Assembly (NCBI GenBank): GCA_018241165.1
Contig: JAFEEK010000073.1
Location: forward strand, 1-7,689
Length of the DNA: 7,689 bases
Source of the DNA: Pseudomonadota bacterium
GTDB taxonomy: Bacteria; Pseudomonadota; Gammaproteobacteria; Xanthomonadales; Rhodanobacteraceae
Direction: 5' to 3'
Shown one piece after another: positions 6,281 through 7,689 of this stretch. Position 1 is the stretch's first letter. The number at the start of each line of letters is the position of its first letter. The notes under the pieces are model-generated. The model had not been told where the DNA came from. It worked only from the letters and a program-made list of their open reading frames with translations, and did not search any database. The position numbers were made by a program, and so were the translations under genes.

Positions 6281-7144
6281 CTACGCCGCCAGGCCGGCCA
6301 ATTCCGGCAATTCGTCGGCGGTGCCGAACTTGCCTTTGTCGTCGCGCGTGACGCGTGCCAGCGCGCATTGCACGTCGTGCGTGAAGAACAGGCGCACATT
6401 GCGCGCGAGCTTGTCTTCGAGGAAGGCGCGCTTCTCGTCGATCAGCAGTTCCGGCGCGCGGTCGTAGCCCATCGTCACCGGCAGATGCACCCACGGCCGT
6501 CCCGGAATCAGGTCCGCGCAGAAAACGACGCCACCCTCCGGCATCACGACTTCGGCCAGCATCAGTCCCGGCGTGTGGCCATCGCTGAAGCTGAAGCGCA
6601 CGCTTTTGCCGAGCGCGAAGGAATGCGCGTTTTCCACCAGTTCAAGGCGCCCGGATTTTTCCAGCAGTTCCGGCAATTCGGCGATGTACGAGGCGCGGTC
6701 GCGCGGATGCGGATGCACGGCGCGCTCGAACGCGCGCTTGCCGACGACGAACTTCGCCTTCGGAAACAGCAGCTCCGGCGCCGCGCCTTCGCGCCATGGC
6801 GCAAGCAGGCCGCCAGCATGGTCGAAGTGCAGGTGCGAGAGCACGATGACGTCGATTTCTGCGTGCGCGATTCCCGCGGCGCGCAAGGAATCGAGCAGGA
6901 CGTGGCGATCCTCGACCACGCCGTAGCGCTCGCGCAGTTTCGGCTCGAAGAACGCACCGATGCCGGTTTCGAACAGTACGTTCTTGCCATCGAGGTCCTG
7001 GGCAAGCAACGCGCGGCAGGCGAGCGGAATGCGGTTGTCGGCGCCGGGCGCGATCCATTTTTCCCACATCGCGCGCGGCGCATTGCCGAACATGGCGCCA
7101 CCGTCGAGGCGCTGGGAATTGCCCAGGATCGACCAGAGTTTCAC
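6281..7144 (-). CDS. MBL-fold metallo-hydrolase (lactonase/glyoxalase II-like)
   Basis: The 287-residue protein starts at GTG 7144-7142, overlapping the transpeptidase stop by 4 nt. The complete binuclear metal site of the metallo-beta-lactamase fold is present: His104, His106, Asp108 and His109 in HLHFDHAGG, then His190 in DGHTPG, Asp211 in CADL, and His256 in FTHD. The N-terminal [11 protein letters not shown] motif is typical of a subgroup related to N-acyl-homoserine lactone lactonases and methyl-parathion-hydrolase-like enzymes. These cleave lactone or ester bonds with two zinc ions. There is no signal peptide, so it is probably cytoplasmic. A quorum-quenching activity is possible but not shown by the sequence, because many members of this group have unknown substrates. 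The TMEM43 gene begins at the base after its stop, so all three minus-strand genes look like one transcript. Confidence 0.9.
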   Translation of the reverse strand: MKLWSILGNSQRLDGGAMFGNAPRAMWEKWIAPGADNRIPLACRALLAQDLDGKNVLFETGIGAFFEPKLRERYGVVEDRHVLLDSLRAAGIAHAEIDVIVLSHLHFDHAGGLLAPWREGAAPELLFPKAKFVVGKRAFERAVHPHPRDRASYIAELPELLEKSGRLELVENAHSFALGKSVRFSFSDGHTPGLMLAEVVMPEGGVVFCADLIPGRPWVHLPVTMGYDRAPELLIDEKRAFLEDKLARNVRLFFTHDVQCALARVTRDDKGKFGTADELPELAGLAA

Positions 7145-7689
7145 TTCACCTCGCCCAATCCGGACGCGTGTCGCGGATCGCTGGCGGCATCGAGCGTGTT
7201 CGTCTTCAGGTTCCAGGTCACCACGTTCATGAAGCCCCAGTGGCCGCGCGGCTTGATGTCGTAACCCATCGCCTGCAGCGCCTTCGTGGTGTCCGCGTCG
7301 AACGCATCCGGCTCAACCCAGACCGCATCCGGCAGGTATTGGTGGTGATAGCGCGGCGTCGCGGCGATCTGCGCGGCGCTGTCGCCGTGCATGAACGCCA
7401 TGATGCCTTCGAACACCTGGGTGATGATGGTCGATCCGCCGGGCGAGCCGATCACCCCGACACGTTCCGGATTGAACACAAACGTTGGCGTCATCGACGA
7501 CAGCATGCGTTTGCCCGGCGCCGGCGCATTGGCCTTGTTGCCGAGCAGGCCGTAAGCGTTCGGCGCGCCGGGCACGAGGGCGAAATCGTCCATCTCGTTG
7601 TTGAGAAACACACCCGTTCCCGGTGGCACCAGGCACGAGCCGAAATGCGTGTTCACGGTTTGTGTCGTCGCGACCATGTTGCCGTCGGC
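7141..7689 (-). CDS. ggt: Gamma-glutamyltranspeptidase, 3' part of small subunit
   Basis: The gene enters from beyond the right edge and ends at TGA 7143-7141, leaving 182 residues here. They read as the small (beta) subunit of gamma-glutamyltranspeptidase. Aligned by spacing to E. coli GGT, fragment Asn13 corresponds to Asn411, Glu32 and Asp35 in NNEMDDF to Gln430 and Asp433, and Ser64-Ser65 in LSSM to Ser462-Ser463. SPGGS at 82-86 supplies the oxyanion-hole glycines. The nucleophilic Thr that starts the small subunit after self-cleavage should lie about eight codons beyond the window. The enzyme transfers or hydrolyses the gamma-glutamyl group of glutathione and related compounds, normally in the periplasm. 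All substrate-binding residues that can be checked are present, so it looks functional. Glu in place of Gln430 is the form known from the mammalian enzyme and many bacteria. It is followed with overlap by the MBL gene. Confidence 0.93.
   Translation of the reverse strand, partial: ADGNMVATTQTVNTHFGSCLVPPGTGVFLNNEMDDFALVPGAPNAYGLLGNKANAPAPGKRMLSSMTPTFVFNPERVGVIGSPGGSTIITQVFEGIMAFMHGDSAAQIAATPRYHHQYLPDAVWVEPDAFDADTTKALQAMGYDIKPRGHWGFMNVVTWNLKTNTLDAASDPRHASGLGEVK
7146..7152 (-). promoter_or_regulatory. Strong ribosome binding site for the MBL hydrolase gene
   Basis: Read on the minus strand, GAGGTGA at 7152-7146 is a seven-base match to the anti-Shine-Dalgarno complement, with GAGG four bases before GTG 7144. 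It lies inside the last codons of the transpeptidase gene and supports the GTG start and coupled but independent initiation. Confidence 0.65.

Noticed and set aside
6368..7264. 298-codon plus-strand frame opposite the MBL hydrolase
   Set aside because: It is antisense to a gene with every MBL metal ligand in place, and its own translation shows no family motif.
1..7689. Mobile element, defence system, CRISPR array or RNA gene
   Set aside because: No transposase, integrase, toxin-antitoxin pair, direct-repeat array, tRNA-like fold or rRNA sequence was seen; nearly all bases are in recognisable genes of even base composition.

Overview
The window is high-GC and densely coding. Its gene order, 4-nt gene overlaps and GTG starts fit a free-living proteobacterium. 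A gammaproteobacterium of the Xanthomonadales/Rhodanobacteraceae type is my best guess from general resemblance; no marker gene settles it. Nine protein genes are visible: seven are complete and two run off the edges. I see no rRNA, tRNA, insertion sequence, CRISPR array or phage gene, and no gene-free stretch above about 90 bases.

Left block, plus strand (1-3408). The 3' end of a copper P1B-type ATPase (CcoI type) overlaps ccoS, which overlaps a DsbD_2/TauE-SafE-like membrane protein. This is the usual assembly module for a cbb3-type cytochrome oxidase. After a 46-nt gap, possibly with its own promoter, come a YdjA-like nitroreductase and a stand-alone 5'-3' exonuclease of the Pol I N-domain/FEN type, again overlapping by 4 nt.

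Middle block (3409-5576). A minus-strand gene meets the exonuclease gene stop-to-stop inside one TGATCA palindrome. It encodes a secreted protein with a TPR-like N-terminal part and a beta-propeller-like body. It is divergent from a plus-strand Nudix hydrolase of the ADP-ribose pyrophosphatase type. The 89-nt space between their starts holds a 15-bp inverted repeat that could be a shared operator.

Right block, minus strand (5582-7689). Transcription runs from the 3' part of a gamma-glutamyltranspeptidase gene into an MBL-fold hydrolase (4-nt overlap) and then a TMEM43-family protein (stop codon abutting the start). The TMEM43 protein appears to lack the usual C-terminal membrane region.

The only functionally coherent set is the cco module. 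The other genes look like housekeeping or stress-type metabolism placed side by side. I found no convincing undescribed system. The most unusual items are the short TMEM43 homologue, the Nudix box with a lengthened loop, the TPR plus propeller secreted protein, and the fully equipped stand-alone exonuclease.
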